NCBI RefSeq assembly: GCF_038957035.1
Contig: NZ_CP152412.1
Coordinates: 2,600,501 to 2,664,500, forward strand
DNA from: Bradyrhizobium sp. B097
Lineage (GTDB): Bacteria > Pseudomonadota > Alphaproteobacteria > Rhizobiales > Xanthobacteraceae
Direction of reading: 5' to 3'
DNA: 64,000 nucleotides
The translations under genes and the position numbers were made by a program. Shown in pieces: positions 49,854-58,699 of this stretch. A model generated the notes under the pieces. It was not told the origin of the DNA. It worked only from the letters and a program-made list of their open reading frames with translations, and ran no database searches. Every line of letters begins with the position of its first letter. Position 1 is the first letter of the stretch.

Positions 49854-50525
49854 TCAACCGCGCGGAAGATCGCTCTTTGCGACATCCCACAACAACCGGT
49901 AGACGCCGCTGGTGACCACCAGCGGCTTCAAGGCTGCATTGCCGGTGATGCCTGCCGCGGCTGCGGGGACCGCGCCGACATCGGTGGCGTCGATCAGCAC
50001 GAACCAGTCGCCGGCACCGGGATCGGCTTTCCCGGCGTCCGGCGTCAGCGGCTTCGACAGCACTGGGTCGTTCTCGAGCAGATGCATCGAAATGATGCCG
50101 TCGCGCGCGGCTGGATCGAGTTGCTCCCGCAATGCAGCGCGGAGTTTGTCGGCCCCCTCGGCCGGCGGGCGCAGGCGGATGATGCCGAGGGCTGCGCCGC
50201 GGCCGACGCCGCGGCTGATCGTGATGCGCGCAACGCCACGGATCATGTTCTGGAAGCGCGCGATGTTGGCCTTCGACCAGTCGGTCTGGCTGGCGAGTGC
50301 CGTGCGGTAGGCGGGGCTCTCAAGCACCTCGAAGGTCGCGGTCGAGTAGAGGCTGAGATATTTCGGCTTGCCGTCATGGGCGACGTAGCGGCGGGCCTCC
50401 AGGAATCCGTCGATCGCGACCCGTTCTTCGAGATGCTCGCGATCGTACCAGCGGTTGAATTCAGCTTCGTGTAAGCTGTCGATATCCATCGAGGTCAGCA
50501 GCATGCCTTGTCCGGCGATTGGCAT
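49854..50525 (-). CDS. DUF4286-type dimeric alpha/beta-barrel protein
   Basis: A 223-residue protein, MPIAGQGMLLTSMDIDSLHE, with EFNRWYDREHLEERVAIDGFLEARRY, a pattern of EthD/DUF4286-like ferredoxin-fold barrels. A second half (GAGDWFVLIDATD) may be a degenerate repeat of the same fold. The ATG at 50523-50525 is preceded by AAGGAG, so it is preferred over the longer open frame. It is a lone gene, divergent from the pseudo-caspase gene. Function unknown; related folds bind small organic molecules. Confidence 0.7.
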   Translation of the reverse strand: MPIAGQGMLLTSMDIDSLHEAEFNRWYDREHLEERVAIDGFLEARRYVAHDGKPKYLSLYSTATFEVLESPAYRTALASQTDWSKANIARFQNMIRGVARITISRGVGRGAALGIIRLRPPAEGADKLRAALREQLDPAARDGIISMHLLENDPVLSKPLTPDAGKADPGAGDWFVLIDATDVGAVPAAAAGITGNAALKPLVVTSGVYRLLWDVAKSDLPRG

Positions 50526-50621
50526 CGAGTGCTCCTTTTTTGCCTGTTTTATCTGCGTAATATCGCCTGATCGCGCGCGCCCGGGAAGCCGTTTCCGGGG
50601 TGCCCGCGACCGTGCAGACCA

Positions 50622-50647
50622 AGGATTGCCACAATTGCCGCAATCCT
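50622..50647. promoter_or_regulatory. Inverted repeat in the divergent gap before the caspase-like gene
   Basis: AGGATTGC (50622-50629) and GCAATCCT (50640-50647) with a 10-base spacer, between two divergently transcribed genes (starts at 50525 and 50721). The arms are perfect, but eight-base arms in a gap this size can arise by chance. Confidence 0.35.
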
Positions 50648-50720
50648 GTTCAGCGCGCATTCACGGAAGTAGCCTTTCCATCCGTAACGCCAACTCTTGA
50701 GAAGAAAAGGGACGACCACT

Positions 50721-53048
50721 ATGACGCGCATTCTGTGGGCATTGATCGTCGGTCTGGTGTCGCTCTCGTCGCTTCCCGTCCATGCGCAGGATCAGGAGAA
50801 ACGTCTCGCGCTCGTGGTCGGCAACGGCGCCTATCAGGCCGGCGCGTTGCAGACTGCCGCAAACGACGCTGGATTGATCGCGCAGACATTGCAGGCCGCC
50901 GGCTTCGACGTGGTCGGAGCGCGCGATCTCGATAGCGAGACGCTGCGCAAATCGTTCCGCGATTTCATCCAGAAGGTGCAGGACGCGGGGCCCAATGCCG
51001 TGGCCTTCGTCTACCTCGCCGGTTACGGCGTGCAGCTCACCGGCGAGAACTACTTCGTGCCTGTCGACGCCAAGATCGTCCGCGACACCGACATCCCGGT
51101 CGAGGCGATTCGCATCTCCGATTACAGCCATCAACTCTCGGCATTGCCGATCAAGGCCGGCGTCATCGTGCTCGATGCGGCGCGCAGCAATCCCTTCGCC
51201 AAGGACGGCCAGCCGCTGGCTGGCGGCCTTGCGCTGGTCGATCCCGATCCGAAGCTCTTGATCGCCTTCAATTCGGCGCCCGGCACCGTCGCCCCTGACG
51301 GTGCGCCGCCTTACGGGCCCTACGCGCAAGCGCTGGCGGAAATGATTCGCGCCGGCGGCCTGACCTTGCCCGAGGTGTTCGACCGCGTTCGCCTGCGCGT
51401 CAACGAGATGACCAAGGGTGCCGAGATCCCGTGGAATGCCCAGAAGGTCGACGCGCCCTTCATGTTCTTCGAGCGCAAGCCGGATGCACCGCCGCAGCAG
51501 GTCGATGCCGGACTGCGCACCAAGCCGATCCGCGATTTCCCCGCGCACGACGCCTATGCCGCCGCGCTGGAGCGCGACACGCTGCAAGGCTACGAGGATT
51601 ATCTGCAGGCCTATCCGACCGATCCGCTGGCCAGGCGCGTGCGCGCGATCGTGGCGGCGCGGCGCGAGGCCATCACCTGGCGGCGCACCTACAACGCCGA
51701 CACGCCCGATGCGTATTGGTCGTATCTGCGGCGTTATCCGCGCGGCCCGCATGCATATGACGCCCGGCGCCGGCTCGCTTATCTGTCGGCCGCGCTGGAG
51801 CCGCCGCCGCAGTTCACGGCACTCGACTACGACGTGCCGCCGCCGCCGCCCGACGAGGTCGTCTATGTCGACCGCCCGGTGCTCTACTACAGCGATCCGG
51901 TATTCGACTTCGCGCCGCCGCCGCCGCCGCCGGTGTTCTTCCTGCCGCCGCCGCCGCCCGACTTCGTCGTGCTGCCGCCGCCGCCGCCGCCGATCGGACT
52001 GTTCGTGCTGCCGACGCCGTTCTTCGTGGCGATACCGGCCTATGTCGCCGCACCGGCCTACGTCGTGCCGCCGCAGAACAACATCGTGTTCAACAACATT
52101 CACAACACGACCGTCATCAACACGGTGATCAACAATCCCAACCCGACGCCAGCGCAGCTCAACGCGGCCGGGGTGACGGCGGCAATGGGCGGCGCACCGG
52201 TCACGGCGGCACCGCAACTGCCGGCCGCGGCGATGCAGCGCGCCAATCTGGCACGGCCGGGCGGTCCGCAAGGCGTGACGCCGGCGCAAGGCGCGGCCAT
52301 GGGAGCGCCCGGCGCTGCGCCGAACGCAGCCGCCGCGCCGAACGCGATGGGCGCGCCGGGCACACCGGGTGCGCACACTTTGCCGGGCGCCAAGAATGGA
52401 CCGCCGCTGCCGCAGTCGGCGACCGCGCCGGCCAATCCCACGCAGCAGCATGGCGCCGTGCAGCCGGGCACCGTGCAACCTGGCGCCCCGCAACCTGGCG
52501 GCACGCAGCCGGGGGCAAAGCCGAACGCGGTGACACCAGGCAAGCCCGCGACAGCCATGGCGCCTGCCAACACGCAGCCGGCTCCGCCGATCAAGCCCGG
52601 CGTTGCCCCCGCGACCAACGCGCCGGCCTCGCCCGCGACCGCTGGCAAGCCCGGGAGACAGCAACCGCTCACCGCGACCGCACCGACCGCAAACGTGAAG
52701 CCCGCGACGGCGCCGTCGCCGGCGAGCCGCACGCCGCCGGCACGGCAGACGCCGGCGGCGCGTTCGGCGCCCGCGCATGCCGCGGTGTCGCCTGCGCCGG
52801 TTTCCCGGCCCGCGCCGGCGCGGGTCGCAGCTCCGCCCCGCGCGGCTCCCCCGCCGCCCCGCGCCGCAGCCGTTGCGCCGCGCCCGGCACCCGCACCGGC
52901 TCCGCGTGCCGCGCCGCCGCCACCACGGTCGGCTGTGCAGGCGCAACGCGCAGCACCGCCGCCGCCGCGGCCGGCACCGCCGCCAAGGCCCGCCGCCGCA
53001 GCACCTCGGGCCGCGCCGGCATGCCCTCCCGGTAAATGCAAACACTGA
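50721..53048 (+). CDS. Exported caspase-fold (C14-like) protein lacking the catalytic His and Cys
   Basis: A 775-residue protein. The signal peptide TRILWALIVGLVSLSSLPVHA is followed by a caspase-like domain (about 26-250: RLALVVGNGAYQAGALQTAANDA, VAFVYLAGYGVQLTGENYFVPVD, AGVIVLDAARSNPFA). Active members have AGHG and DACRNNPF; here Tyr102 replaces His and Ala154 replaces Cys, so it should not be a Cys protease. Then come a helical repeat-like part (YLQAYPTDPLARRVRAI, YLRRYPRGPHAYDARRRL), polyproline runs at about 375-430 and a long Pro/Ala-rich tail. The ATG at 50721 starts the signal peptide. DUF1800 and DUF1501 genes follow on the same strand. Confidence 0.87.
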   Translation: MTRILWALIVGLVSLSSLPVHAQDQEKRLALVVGNGAYQAGALQTAANDAGLIAQTLQAAGFDVVGARDLDSETLRKSFRDFIQKVQDAGPNAVAFVYLAGYGVQLTGENYFVPVDAKIVRDTDIPVEAIRISDYSHQLSALPIKAGVIVLDAARSNPFAKDGQPLAGGLALVDPDPKLLIAFNSAPGTVAPDGAPPYGPYAQALAEMIRAGGLTLPEVFDRVRLRVNEMTKGAEIPWNAQKVDAPFMFFERKPDAPPQQVDAGLRTKPIRDFPAHDAYAAALERDTLQGYEDYLQAYPTDPLARRVRAIVAARREAITWRRTYNADTPDAYWSYLRRYPRGPHAYDARRRLAYLSAALEPPPQFTALDYDVPPPPPDEVVYVDRPVLYYSDPVFDFAPPPPPPVFFLPPPPPDFVVLPPPPPPIGLFVLPTPFFVAIPAYVAAPAYVVPPQNNIVFNNIHNTTVINTVINNPNPTPAQLNAAGVTAAMGGAPVTAAPQLPAAAMQRANLARPGGPQGVTPAQGAAMGAPGAAPNAAAAPNAMGAPGTPGAHTLPGAKNGPPLPQSATAPANPTQQHGAVQPGTVQPGAPQPGGTQPGAKPNAVTPGKPATAMAPANTQPAPPIKPGVAPATNAPASPATAGKPGRQQPLTATAPTANVKPATAPSPASRTPPARQTPAARSAPAHAAVSPAPVSRPAPARVAAPPRAAPPPPRAAAVAPRPAPAPAPRAAPPPPRSAVQAQRAAPPPPRPAPPPRPAAAAPRAAPACPPGKCKH

Positions 53049-53083
53049 GGGCATGACACCATGAGCCGGGCAGGTCAGCCTTC

Positions 53084-54628
53084 ATGAGCATCACGGCCAC
53101 ACTCGGAGCGCGGACAGCCGCGAAACTGATGATCGGTACGATCGCGGGGCTGGTGGCGTTCCACCAGCCGGCGCGGGCGGCCGAACTCGCGAGCCAGGAC
53201 ATCGCGCTGCTCGACCGACTGACCTGGGGCGTCAGCGCCTCGAGCGCGGCGCATCTGCGCGAGGTCGGCACCGAACGCTGGCTGCAGGAGCAACTGCATC
53301 CGGCCAACACCGCATTGCCGGCCGCCGTCCAGAAGCAGATCGAGGCGATGCCGGACGTGCATCGCTTCCCGTTCGACATTGCGGCCTCGTTCGACCAGCA
53401 GGGCAAATCCGCTAACCAAGTCGCCGATCCGGAGCAGCGCAAGGCGGCGCAACAGGTCTATCAGCAGGCCATGAACGACCGCGCCAGGCAGGCCGCGGCC
53501 CGCACCATCCTGCACGCGCTCTATGCACCGGATCAATTGCGCGAACGCCTGACCTGGTTCTGGTTCAACCACTTCAATGTCCACCAGTATAAGGCCAACA
53601 TCCGCGTGCTGGTCGGCGACTACGAGGATCGTGCGATCCGCGCCAACGCGCTCGGCAAGTTCCGCAACCTGCTCTCGGCGACGCTGCATCATCCCGTGAT
53701 GCTGCGCTATCTCGACAATGCCGACAACGCGGCCGGTCATCTCAACGAGAACTACGCCCGCGAGATCATGGAGCTGCACACCATGGGCGTCGGCTCCGGC
53801 TACACCCAGGCCGATGTCGAGGCGCTGGCGCGGATCCTCACCGGCGTCGGCATCGACTTCAAATCCGAGGATCCGAAGCTGAAGCCCGAGCAGCAATCCC
53901 AGCTGGTCCGCGAGGGCGCCTTCGAGTTCAATCCGGCACGCCACGATTTTGGCGACAAGACCTTCCTCGGCCATCAGATCAAGGGTCGCGGCCTCGCCGA
54001 GGTCGACGAGGCCCTCGATATCCTCTGCCGTCACCCTGCGACCGCCACGCACATCGCCAAGCAGCTTGCGACCTATTTCGTGTCGGACAATCCGCCGGCC
54101 GCGCTGGTGCAGCAGATGGCGCAGACGTTCCAGAAGACCGACGGCGATATTGCGGCCGTGATGTCGACGCTGGTTCATGCACCGGAATTCGCCGCCAGCC
54201 TGAAGGGCGGTGCCAAGTTCAAGGACCCGATGCTCTATGTGATGTCGTCGGTGCGGCTCGCTTACGACAGCAAGGTCGTCCTCAATACGCTGCCGATCCA
54301 GGGCTGGCTCAATCGCCTGTCCGAGGGCCTGTTCAATCACGAGACGCCCGACGGCTATTCGATGCTGTCGGCGGCCTGGAACGGCCCCGGGCAGATGATG
54401 CTGCGCTTCGAGATCGCGCGCGCGATCGGCTCGGGATCGGCCGGCCTGTTCAAGCCGAACGAGCCCAACGCCGTCGACCAGCCGGCGTTTCCGCTCGTGA
54501 TGAACGGGCTCTACTTCAGCAACATCAGGCAGACGCTGAGCCCGACCACGCTCGCCGCGCTCGACCAGGCAGTCTCGCCGCAGGACTGGAACACGCTGTT
54601 TCTGTCGTCACCCGAGTTCATGCACTGA
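53084..54628 (+). CDS. DUF1800 family exported protein
   Basis: A 514-residue protein: an N-terminal hydrophobic leader (AAKLMIGTIAGLVAFHQPARAA), then ALLDRLTWGVSASSAAHLRE and the conserved block HLNENYAREIMELHTMGVGSGYT, typical of DUF1800. Members are nearly always encoded next to a DUF1501 gene, as here (15 bases downstream). Biochemical role is not established. It starts 35 bases after the pseudo-caspase gene, suggesting a three-gene operon. Confidence 0.92.
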   Translation: MSITATLGARTAAKLMIGTIAGLVAFHQPARAAELASQDIALLDRLTWGVSASSAAHLREVGTERWLQEQLHPANTALPAAVQKQIEAMPDVHRFPFDIAASFDQQGKSANQVADPEQRKAAQQVYQQAMNDRARQAAARTILHALYAPDQLRERLTWFWFNHFNVHQYKANIRVLVGDYEDRAIRANALGKFRNLLSATLHHPVMLRYLDNADNAAGHLNENYAREIMELHTMGVGSGYTQADVEALARILTGVGIDFKSEDPKLKPEQQSQLVREGAFEFNPARHDFGDKTFLGHQIKGRGLAEVDEALDILCRHPATATHIAKQLATYFVSDNPPAALVQQMAQTFQKTDGDIAAVMSTLVHAPEFAASLKGGAKFKDPMLYVMSSVRLAYDSKVVLNTLPIQGWLNRLSEGLFNHETPDGYSMLSAAWNGPGQMMLRFEIARAIGSGSAGLFKPNEPNAVDQPAFPLVMNGLYFSNIRQTLSPTTLAALDQAVSPQDWNTLFLSSPEFMH

Positions 54629-54643
54629 AAGGGAGGTTCGCCA

Positions 54644-55837
54644 ATGGACCGCCGCGAACTGATCAAGGCCTTCGCCGCTTCCGCCTCGCTCACCCTTGCC
54701 GGCCGGGTCTGGGCCGCGCCCGCGACCGACGCGCGGCTGCTCGTGGTGTTTCTGCGCGGCGCCTATGACGCCGCCAATGTGGTGGTGCCGGTCGGCAGCG
54801 AGTTCTACTACGCCTCGCGCCCGACGCTTGCGGTCGCGCGGCCCGATGCCGGCAATCCGAACGCGGCGCTGGCGCTCGACGCCGGATGGGGGCTGCATCC
54901 GGCATTGCGCGATTCGATCTATCCGCTGTGGGCCAAGCGCGAGATCGCGTTCGTTCCGTTTGCCGGCACCAGCGATGATCTCTCGCGTAGCCATTTCGAG
55001 ACCCAGGACACGATCGAGCTCGGGCAGGCGGTCGGCGGCAGCCGCGACTACCGCTCCGGCTTCATGAGCCGGCTGGCGACCGAGCTGACGCGGGTGAAGC
55101 CGATCTCCTTCACCGACCAGCTGCCGCTGATCTTCCGCGGCCAGAACCAGATCCCGAACATCGGCATCGCCAGCGTCAGCAAGCCGGGTGTCGACGACCG
55201 GCAGGCGCGGTTGATCCGGGAGATGTATGCGAAGGGCGATCTCGCCAATTCGGTGTCGGAAGGCTTTCGCGTCCGCGACGACGTCTATAAATCGGTCTCC
55301 GAGGAGATGATGGCGGCCAACCGCGGCGCCGTGTCGCCGCGTGGCTTCGAGCTGTCGGCACGGCGGATCGGCCGCCTGATGCGCGAGCAGTTCAACCTCG
55401 GCTTCGTCGACGTCGGCGGCTGGGACACCCATGTCAACCAGGGCGCGGCGACCGGCTATCTCGCCGACCGTCTCGGCGAGCTCGGCAGGGGCCTCGCCGG
55501 CTTCTCCGAGGAGATCGGTCCCGCGATGTGGCGCGACACCGTCGTGGTCGTGATCTCCGAATTCGGCCGCACCTTCCGCGAGAACGGCGACCGCGGCACC
55601 GATCATGGCCATGGCAGCGTCTACTGGGTGATGGGCGGCGGCATCAACGGCGGACGCATGGCCGGCGAACAGGTCCAGGTCGCGCAGGCGACGCTGTTCC
55701 AGAATCGCGATTTTCCTGTTCTGACCGACTACAAGGCGTTCTTCGCCGGCCTGATCCAGCACGTCTACGGCCTGCAGCAGGCCAGCCTCGAGCGCATCTT
55801 CACCGGCATCAAGCCGAAGGACCTGAACCTGGTTTGA
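54644..55837 (+). CDS. DUF1501 family Tat-exported protein
   Basis: A 397-residue protein with a Tat-type leader MDRRELIKAFAASASLTLAG, then LLVVFLRGAYDAANVVVPVG, FAGTSDDLSRSHFETQDTIE, FVDVGGWDTHVNQG and VVVVISEFGRTFRENGDRGTDHGHG. These are DUF1501 motifs, distantly related to the alkaline phosphatase/sulfatase fold, with conserved Asp and His residues likely to bind metal. It is the standard partner of DUF1800. A ribosome site GGGAGG (54630-54635) precedes the ATG. Substrate unknown. Confidence 0.93.
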   Translation: MDRRELIKAFAASASLTLAGRVWAAPATDARLLVVFLRGAYDAANVVVPVGSEFYYASRPTLAVARPDAGNPNAALALDAGWGLHPALRDSIYPLWAKREIAFVPFAGTSDDLSRSHFETQDTIELGQAVGGSRDYRSGFMSRLATELTRVKPISFTDQLPLIFRGQNQIPNIGIASVSKPGVDDRQARLIREMYAKGDLANSVSEGFRVRDDVYKSVSEEMMAANRGAVSPRGFELSARRIGRLMREQFNLGFVDVGGWDTHVNQGAATGYLADRLGELGRGLAGFSEEIGPAMWRDTVVVVISEFGRTFRENGDRGTDHGHGSVYWVMGGGINGGRMAGEQVQVAQATLFQNRDFPVLTDYKAFFAGLIQHVYGLQQASLERIFTGIKPKDLNLV

Positions 55838-56041
55838 AGGGGCACTGCCAAAATATCGAAAACAACCCCATGCAAAGTAGCCGGTTGACGGTGTTCGACC
55901 CGGCAACTTGACACGTCGGGCAACTCAGGGGTATTTTTCCATTATTCAGAAATCGTGTAATGGCGGGTCAACACCGGATAGTCGCGGCTCTGCAACAGGG
56001 TCTGCGGCGCGACCTGGACTCGCTCGCCGGCCACGCGGCCG
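55838..56041. other. Gene-free gap after the DUF1501 gene, possible dispersed repeat fragment
   Basis: No gene seen. The sequence AATATCGAAAACAACCCCAT at 55853-55872 and the bases after it resemble a short sequence I recall as frequent between Bradyrhizobium genes; only one copy is in this window, so this cannot be confirmed here. A TTTTT run (55934-55938) has no convincing stem before it. Confidence 0.35.
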
Positions 56042-56512
56042 TTACGATCGTCCCAATGGTCGCACCTTCTGCGCGAGGGCATTCACTGGGTCGGTCGCGA
56101 ACTCCCAATCCGTAGCAGTGCATTCAAACGTCTCGTCTCGCAGGTAGAACAGGAAATGCCGCGAGGCGCTCGACGTCGTTTCGATAACTTGCCAGTCAGT
56201 CGGTTCTTCCAATCGGACATCCCTACCGACGATCTCATAGAACTCTCCCCAAGCTGGGGCGATAGCGCTGTAACGACATTTTCCGCGATACCAGCCCTCA
56301 TCGTTTGTCGCGCCGATGCGATATCGCGAACAAGCGGAAAAGCGAATGATTCCGAGTTCGTCAGGATCAAACTGCGGAAACTGATAGGGATTGAGAAAGA
56401 ACTTAAGGAAGACGTCGGTGCCCACTACCTTGATCCTTGGGTGTGGTGCATTTGGCTCGGCGTTCCAGCCCTCGTTGAGTTGGACAAACGAAGGGCCGAC
56501 GTCAGTTGTCAT
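56042..56512 (-). CDS. Hypothetical protein at the end of the pqq operon
   Basis: A 156-residue soluble protein, rich in aromatic and acidic residues (FFLNPYQFPQFDPDELGIIR, GATNDEGWYRGKCRYS, EEPTDWQVIETTSSASRHFL). No signal peptide, membrane segment or recognised domain. The ATG at 56510-56512 overlaps the proline iminopeptidase stop as ATGA, which supports it as a real, coupled gene. The coding bases look poorer in GC than the neighbours, so it may be a later arrival. The compact charged fold is reminiscent of immunity-type proteins, but I cannot assign it. Confidence 0.65.
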   Translation of the reverse strand: MTTDVGPSFVQLNEGWNAEPNAPHPRIKVVGTDVFLKFFLNPYQFPQFDPDELGIIRFSACSRYRIGATNDEGWYRGKCRYSAIAPAWGEFYEIVGRDVRLEEPTDWQVIETTSSASRHFLFYLRDETFECTATDWEFATDPVNALAQKVRPLGRS

Positions 56513-57489
56513 CTCGCAATCCCGGCCGCCAAATCCGCGATCGCCTTCATCACGGCGTTGCGGATGCCGGGATCGTAGAGGATGTGGCCGGCGCCATCGA
56601 TGATGCGGACCTCGCTGCCCGGCCAGCGCGCGGCGAGCGCGTGCGATGTGGCGGGCGGGCACAGCAGATCGTAGCGGCCTTGTACGATGATGCCGGGAAT
56701 GCCGGCGAGCTTGTCGGCTTCACTCATCAGCTGGTTCGGCCGCATGAAACAATCGTTGGCGAAGTAGTGCGCCTCCATGAACGGCGTCGAGGGCAGGGCG
56801 CCTGCTGTCTTGGTCAGGTCGAGCCGCGCCTGCTTCGGCGTGTGCTCCGACAGCGTGCGTTCGGTGTCGTGCCAGGCGCGTGCGGCCGGCGCATGCACCT
56901 CGACATCGGGATCGAGGATACGGCGGTAATAGGCCGCAAGCGGTGCGGCACGCTCGGCGTCGGGCAGGAAGTTGAGAAAATCCTCGGAGAGGCCGGGATA
57001 GAAGCGCGGCAGGGCGCGCAGGAACACGTCCTCCAGCTCTTCGCGGGTGCCGAGAAACGTCGCGCGCAGTGCGAGCCCGCTGACCCGCTCGGGATGCGCC
57101 TGCGCATAGGCCAGCGCCAGCGTCGCGCCCCAGGAGCCGCCGACCACCATCCAGCGCGCGAAGCCGAAGCGTTCGCGGATCTTTTCCAGGTCGGCGATCA
57201 AATGCTGCGTGGTGTTGTGGTCGCGGCTGCCCTTCGGCCGGCTACGGCCGCAGCCGCGCTGGTCGAACAGCACGGCATGAAAGCGCTCGGGATCGAACAA
57301 GCGGCGATGATCCGGCTGGCAGCCGCTGCCGGGGCCGCCGTGCAGATAGACCGCGGGGATGCCGCCCTCGCGCCCGACGCTCTCCACGTGCAGGTCGTGA
57401 CCATCGCCGACATCGAGCCATTCCGATGTGAGCGGAGCAAAAGGGTCGGCGCGCTTCGCGGCCTTGCCGGCATCGGCATCAGGCGCCAT
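56509..57489 (-). CDS. pip: Proline iminopeptidase
   Basis: An alpha/beta-hydrolase of 326 residues that removes N-terminal proline from peptides. It has the oxyanion motif HGGPG (50-54), QRGCGRSRP (78-85), the nucleophile elbow GGSWG with Ser119, and a late His in GAGHILYDPG. The ATG at 57487-57489 is 11 bases inside the end of pqqE, so the gene is transcribed and probably translated together with the pqq genes. Whether it helps trim the PqqA peptide is open; it may simply travel with the operon. Confidence 0.93.
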   Translation of the reverse strand: MAPDADAGKAAKRADPFAPLTSEWLDVGDGHDLHVESVGREGGIPAVYLHGGPGSGCQPDHRRLFDPERFHAVLFDQRGCGRSRPKGSRDHNTTQHLIADLEKIRERFGFARWMVVGGSWGATLALAYAQAHPERVSGLALRATFLGTREELEDVFLRALPRFYPGLSEDFLNFLPDAERAAPLAAYYRRILDPDVEVHAPAARAWHDTERTLSEHTPKQARLDLTKTAGALPSTPFMEAHYFANDCFMRPNQLMSEADKLAGIPGIIVQGRYDLLCPPATSHALAARWPGSEVRIIDGAGHILYDPGIRNAVMKAIADLAAGIAR

Positions 57490-58699
57490 TGGGTTTTTCC
57501 TGGCGGTCTTCGGTCTCCAGCGTGCCGCCGGCGAAGTTGCGGTAGAGGAAGCGGTTCTGCGCGCCGGCGGATTCCTGCTCGGCCTGCTTGAAGATCTCCT
57601 CGTGCCGCGGCGACAGCGCGCAGGCCGGATCGGTGTTGCCGGCATCGCCGGTCAGCGCAAACGCCTGGCAGCGGCAGCCGCCGTAGTCGACCTCGCGGAA
57701 CTCGCAGCTCTTGCACGGCTCCGGCATCCAGCCCGTGCCGCGATAGCGGTTGAAGGCCTCCGAGTTCTGCCAGATCCAGGCGATCGAATGGTTCGAGCGC
57801 ACCGACTCGAATTCCAGCCCGGTGATGCTTTCTGCGGCGTGGCACGGCAGCACCTTGCCGGCCGGCGAGATGTTGAAGAACTGCCGGCCCCAGCCGCCCA
57901 TGCATTTCTTCGGCCGCAGCGCGTAGTAATCCGGCACCACATAGTCGATCGCGAGCGTGCCCTTCAGGCGCACTTGCGCTTCCTCGACGATGCGGCTGGT
58001 CTCCTCGATCTGCTCGATCGTCGGCATCAGCGCGGCGCGGTTCTTCAGCGCCCAGCCGTAATACTGCACGTTGGCGACTTCGAGCCGGTCGGCATCGAGG
58101 TCGACCGCCATCTGGATGATGTCGGAGAGCTGATGCAGGTTCTGCCGATGCATCACCGCGTTCACCGTGAGCGGCATGTCGAGCTCGCGCGTCCATTTCG
58201 CGACTTCGAGCTTCTTGCGGTGCGCGTCCTTGAGGCCCGCAACGCGATCGGCAACGGTGGGTTCATTGCCCTGGAAGCTGATCTGCACATGGCTGAGGCC
58301 AGCATCGGCCAGCGCCGATAGCTTGTCCCTGGTCAGCAGCACCGCCGAGGTGATCAGGTTGGAGTACAGCCCGACATCGGTCGCGTGCTGCACCAGCTCG
58401 ACGATGTCCTTGCGCGCGGTCGGCTCGCCGCCGGAGAAATGGATCTGCAGCACGCCGAGCTCGGCAAGCTCGCTCAGCACCTTCTTCCATTCCTCGGTGG
58501 TGAGCTCGGTCGAGCCGCGGTCGAGCTCGACCGGGTTCGAGCAATACGGACATTGCAACGGACAGCGGTGGGTGATTTCGAGCAGCACCGCGAGCGGGAT
58601 GCCGTAAGTCTCGGCCGCCGAGCGCGTTTGCTCGAGCACCGCGAGCCCATCGGTCGGGCCTGCTGTCGTTGTCTTGTTACCGGCGAGCGTGTCACTCAT
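57479..58699 (-). CDS. pqqE: PqqE, radical SAM enzyme of PQQ biosynthesis
   Basis: PqqE joins the Glu and Tyr side chains of the PqqA peptide, the first committed step to pyrroloquinoline quinone. The radical-SAM cluster is C46-x3-C50-x2-C53 in THRCPLQCPYC, with GGEP in IHFSGGEPTARKD. The C-terminal SPASM domain has further Cys in KKCMGGWG, VLPCHA, PCKSCEFREVDYGGCRCQA and DPACAL. Length 406 residues. The ATG overlaps the pqqD stop (ATGA); PqqD delivers PqqA to it. Confidence 0.97.
   Translation of the reverse strand: MSDTLAGNKTTTAGPTDGLAVLEQTRSAAETYGIPLAVLLEITHRCPLQCPYCSNPVELDRGSTELTTEEWKKVLSELAELGVLQIHFSGGEPTARKDIVELVQHATDVGLYSNLITSAVLLTRDKLSALADAGLSHVQISFQGNEPTVADRVAGLKDAHRKKLEVAKWTRELDMPLTVNAVMHRQNLHQLSDIIQMAVDLDADRLEVANVQYYGWALKNRAALMPTIEQIEETSRIVEEAQVRLKGTLAIDYVVPDYYALRPKKCMGGWGRQFFNISPAGKVLPCHAAESITGLEFESVRSNHSIAWIWQNSEAFNRYRGTGWMPEPCKSCEFREVDYGGCRCQAFALTGDAGNTDPACALSPRHEEIFKQAEQESAGAQNRFLYRNFAGGTLETEDRQEKPNGA

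Noticed and set aside
49664..49885. Small minus-strand open frame in the gap before the Kor operon
   Set aside because: No ribosome site, overlaps the end of the DUF4286 gene and shows no protein-like pattern.
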